Source: Sycobia sp. Sy_11 (taxonomy: Eukaryota; Arthropoda; Insecta; Hymenoptera; Epichrysomallidae). Taken from it: DNA of 64,000 bases. A program made the position numbers and the translations under genes. The notes below the pieces were generated by a model. That model was not told the DNA's origin and did no database searches. It worked only from the letters and a program-made list of their open reading frames with translations. The first letter of the stretch is position 1, and each line of letters begins with the position of its first letter. Where the stretch lies: assembly GCA_018907035.1 (NCBI GenBank), contig JACCIC010000027.1, positions 1,225,501 through 1,289,500 of the forward strand, in the 5' to 3' direction. Positions 62,514-64,000 of this stretch are shown here, piece after piece.

Positions 62514-63446
62514 ATGAGCCTTTTCTCTACACCTCCTTTTTCAAACACTGGTACAGTGTCCCGTACACCTATCCGCAACAATATAACTCTTCCTTACGAA
62601 AACAGCAACACCCGCGACACGGAAAGTTGCATAATGGCCAACGACCGCTCGGGCGATAACAGCCCTAAAGACAGGCTCGCCGAGCAGGTCGCGAACCTCA
62701 ACGCGGATACACAGAACTTGCGGCAACATGTAGCTCAGTTAACGGAGCTGGTACACAGCTTAGTCCTGCAAAACAGGCATGATGCTGCGGAAAACGAATC
62801 CGCGCAGAACAACGCCGATGATGAATCCGTCGCGTCAATCGAGCTTCCCGCGTATGGAAACAAGCCCCAACGCGGAGGCCGAGTCAGATTCGCGCAGTTC
62901 ACGCGAACAAACGCCGAGGGATGGTTCATTGTCTTCGAACGTCTCCTCGCAGCGCGCGGTATCACCGCCGATATTGATAAATTCGAGGCTCTTGCCAATC
63001 ATTTATCGGGCGAAACAATTAGGGCCAATCCGGCCATATTCCATGTACTGCCACCGAACGACATGTACAATGGTCTTAAAAACGAACTTCTGGCTTACAA
63101 CACAGAATCGCTGAAGCAGAAGCTCGATAAAATTTTTCGAGAAACGGAACTCGGTAATCGGAAACCTTCCGCGTACCTCCAAGAATTGGTTCGAAACGCC
63201 GTCACGCACATGCGTCGGGAAACGATAGTCGCGTTGTGGCGATCCGGTCTTCCGAAGTACATACAGTGTGCAATTATCAACGACGACGATGATCAAGCAC
63301 CAGAACATGCGGACAAAGTTTTCGACGTCTACGATGAAGAAGACCATACAATCGCACAGGCACAGAACAAAAATCCCGTCTCACGCGAACTTGATCGGTT
63401 AAGAAGGGAGATCGGGGACCTGAAACGATCAGGCTCGACCAGATAA
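62514..63446 (+). CDS. Gypsy gag polyprotein
   Basis: This 310-codon frame would encode the particle-forming protein. Residues 1-50 are polar. A coiled-coil-like stretch follows (LAEQVANLNADTQNLRQHVA, about residues 55-95). The capsid core then shows WFIVFERLLAARGITADIDK, LANHLSGETIRANPAIF and KIFRETELGNRKPSAYLQEL, the usual order in this type of insect gypsy gag, with MRRETIVALWRSGLPKYIQC. The frame closes with TAA after GDLKRSGSTR, but the same phase stays open for about 90 further codons (FHRQPYRES...), reaching a cysteine-histidine motif (GFCQSHFEYGKAAKYCSPQC). The TAA is therefore either a recent mutation or a genuine boundary. ATG at 62514 is the first in phase after the leader. Confidence 0.85.
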   Translation: MSLFSTPPFSNTGTVSRTPIRNNITLPYENSNTRDTESCIMANDRSGDNSPKDRLAEQVANLNADTQNLRQHVAQLTELVHSLVLQNRHDAAENESAQNNADDESVASIELPAYGNKPQRGGRVRFAQFTRTNAEGWFIVFERLLAARGITADIDKFEALANHLSGETIRANPAIFHVLPPNDMYNGLKNELLAYNTESLKQKLDKIFRETELGNRKPSAYLQELVRNAVTHMRRETIVALWRSGLPKYIQCAIINDDDDQAPEHADKVFDVYDEEDHTIAQAQNKNPVSRELDRLRREIGDLKRSGSTR

Positions 63447-64000
63447 TTCCACCGCCAACCGTACAGAGAATCAAATTCGACCGCGAATCCTCCGCAAAAT
63501 ACGCAGAGCAAGCCGCAAGTTCATAAAAATGAAACAACGGCAGACGCGAACCGCAACAAAAATGCTGCCAAGCCAGAATCACGGAAAGCCCCAAAAATTA
63601 TCAACGGCTTCTGTCAATCGCATTTCGAATATGGCAAAGCAGCCAAGTATTGCAGTCCGCAATGCATACGTTACCTCGATTTCTCGGCCACGAACTCACA
63701 TGCGGCTTCGGGAAACGAATAAAGCGCGATGCTCTAGAGGCGGAGATCGCGTTGGGTTTTTCTAAAGGCCTCATCGCTAAGGACCGAGCCACCAGGCTGT
63801 CCTTCCTGATAGACACCGGCGCCGACGTGTCCGTCGTACCCTCCGCACGTGTTGAATCCGATTTGCCCGAAGAGCCATTTACCCTCTTCGCGGCGAACGA
63901 ATCAACGATCAAAACGTTCGACACAAAGAAGTTAAACTTAGATTTAGGATTTCGCGAGACCTTATCGTGGAAATTCATAGTAGCGGATGTCGAGATACCG
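63447..64000 (+). CDS. Gypsy pol, N-terminal part with protease (partial)
   Basis: Following gag in the same phase to 63720 comes a polar linker and FCQSHFEYGKAAKYCSPQC, a C-x3-H-x-x-x-x-x-x-x-x-C-x-x-x-C type cluster commonly placed just before the protease in this lineage. The protease itself reads in the minus-one phase from about 63700: RIKRDALEAEIALGFSKGL, then LSFLIDTGADVSVVP with the catalytic DTGA, and later FIVADVEIP at the window edge. The phase change suggests a minus-one ribosomal frameshift or a small deletion near 63650-63720. Reverse transcriptase and the rest lie outside the window. Confidence 0.75.

Larger units (their letters stand above)
60474..64000 (+). mobile_element. 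Second Ty3/gypsy LTR retrotransposon, 5' part
   Basis: A 5' LTR, primer-binding site, long leader, gag and the beginning of pol with protease are visible; the element continues past the right edge. The primer site and protein sequences differ from the gypsy element at 9.7-20.7 kb, so it is a different lineage. Coding damage in the visible part is slight (one stop at the end of gag), so this copy is younger. Confidence 0.88.

Overview
This is an AT-rich eukaryotic window from an insect, most likely a hymenopteran such as an ant. That rests on three things: a spliced host gene with short AT-rich introns, many Tc1/mariner relics, and BEL/Pao, Ty3/gypsy, Ty1/copia, Penelope, hAT, Helitron, SINE and LINE sequences packed together. 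The species is inferred from style only. No prokaryotic operons, CRISPR arrays or rRNA genes were seen.

Layout. 1-9.7 kb: fragments of two mariners and a BEL/Pao protease, a truncated Helitron with a 60-bp minisatellite, a third mariner relic and a CpG-rich island. 9.7-20.7 kb: one degenerate Ty3/gypsy element (truncated 5' LTR, Lys-type primer site, broken gag and pol, two broken accessory ORFs, 3' LTR) that has itself been invaded by two different mariners. 20.7-23 kb: two more mariner scraps, two Penelope-like pieces with a hammerhead-like motif, and a tRNA-derived SINE with a 14-bp target duplication. 23-35.7 kb: mostly non-coding, with one candidate host exon, a Tc1 scrap, one mariner with an intact 345-codon transposase, and a short inverted-repeat element carrying perfect palindromes and a G-rich hairpin. 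35.76-44.81 kb: a long foldback complex of two tandem copies, one interrupted by a complete non-autonomous Helitron of 2.9 kb. 44.8-47.9 kb: the one clear host gene, ethanolamine-phosphate cytidylyltransferase (PCYT2/Pect), on the minus strand. 48.4-48.95 kb: a MITE just upstream of it. 49.6-55.7 kb: a broken LINE with APE, RT and RNase H. 57.1-58.8 kb: copia and hAT relics. 60.47 kb to the end: the 5' LTR, leader, gag and start of pol of a second gypsy element.

How it fits together. PCYT2 makes CDP-ethanolamine in phosphatidylethanolamine synthesis and is the only confidently functional cellular gene. Nearly everything else is transposon history, and nested insertions give the order of events: empty sites inside the window define the ends of the Helitron and of one mariner to the base. 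The mariner at 28.7 kb is the only other element whose coding region looks undamaged. Its near-identical broken sister at 10.4 kb suggests the family moved recently.
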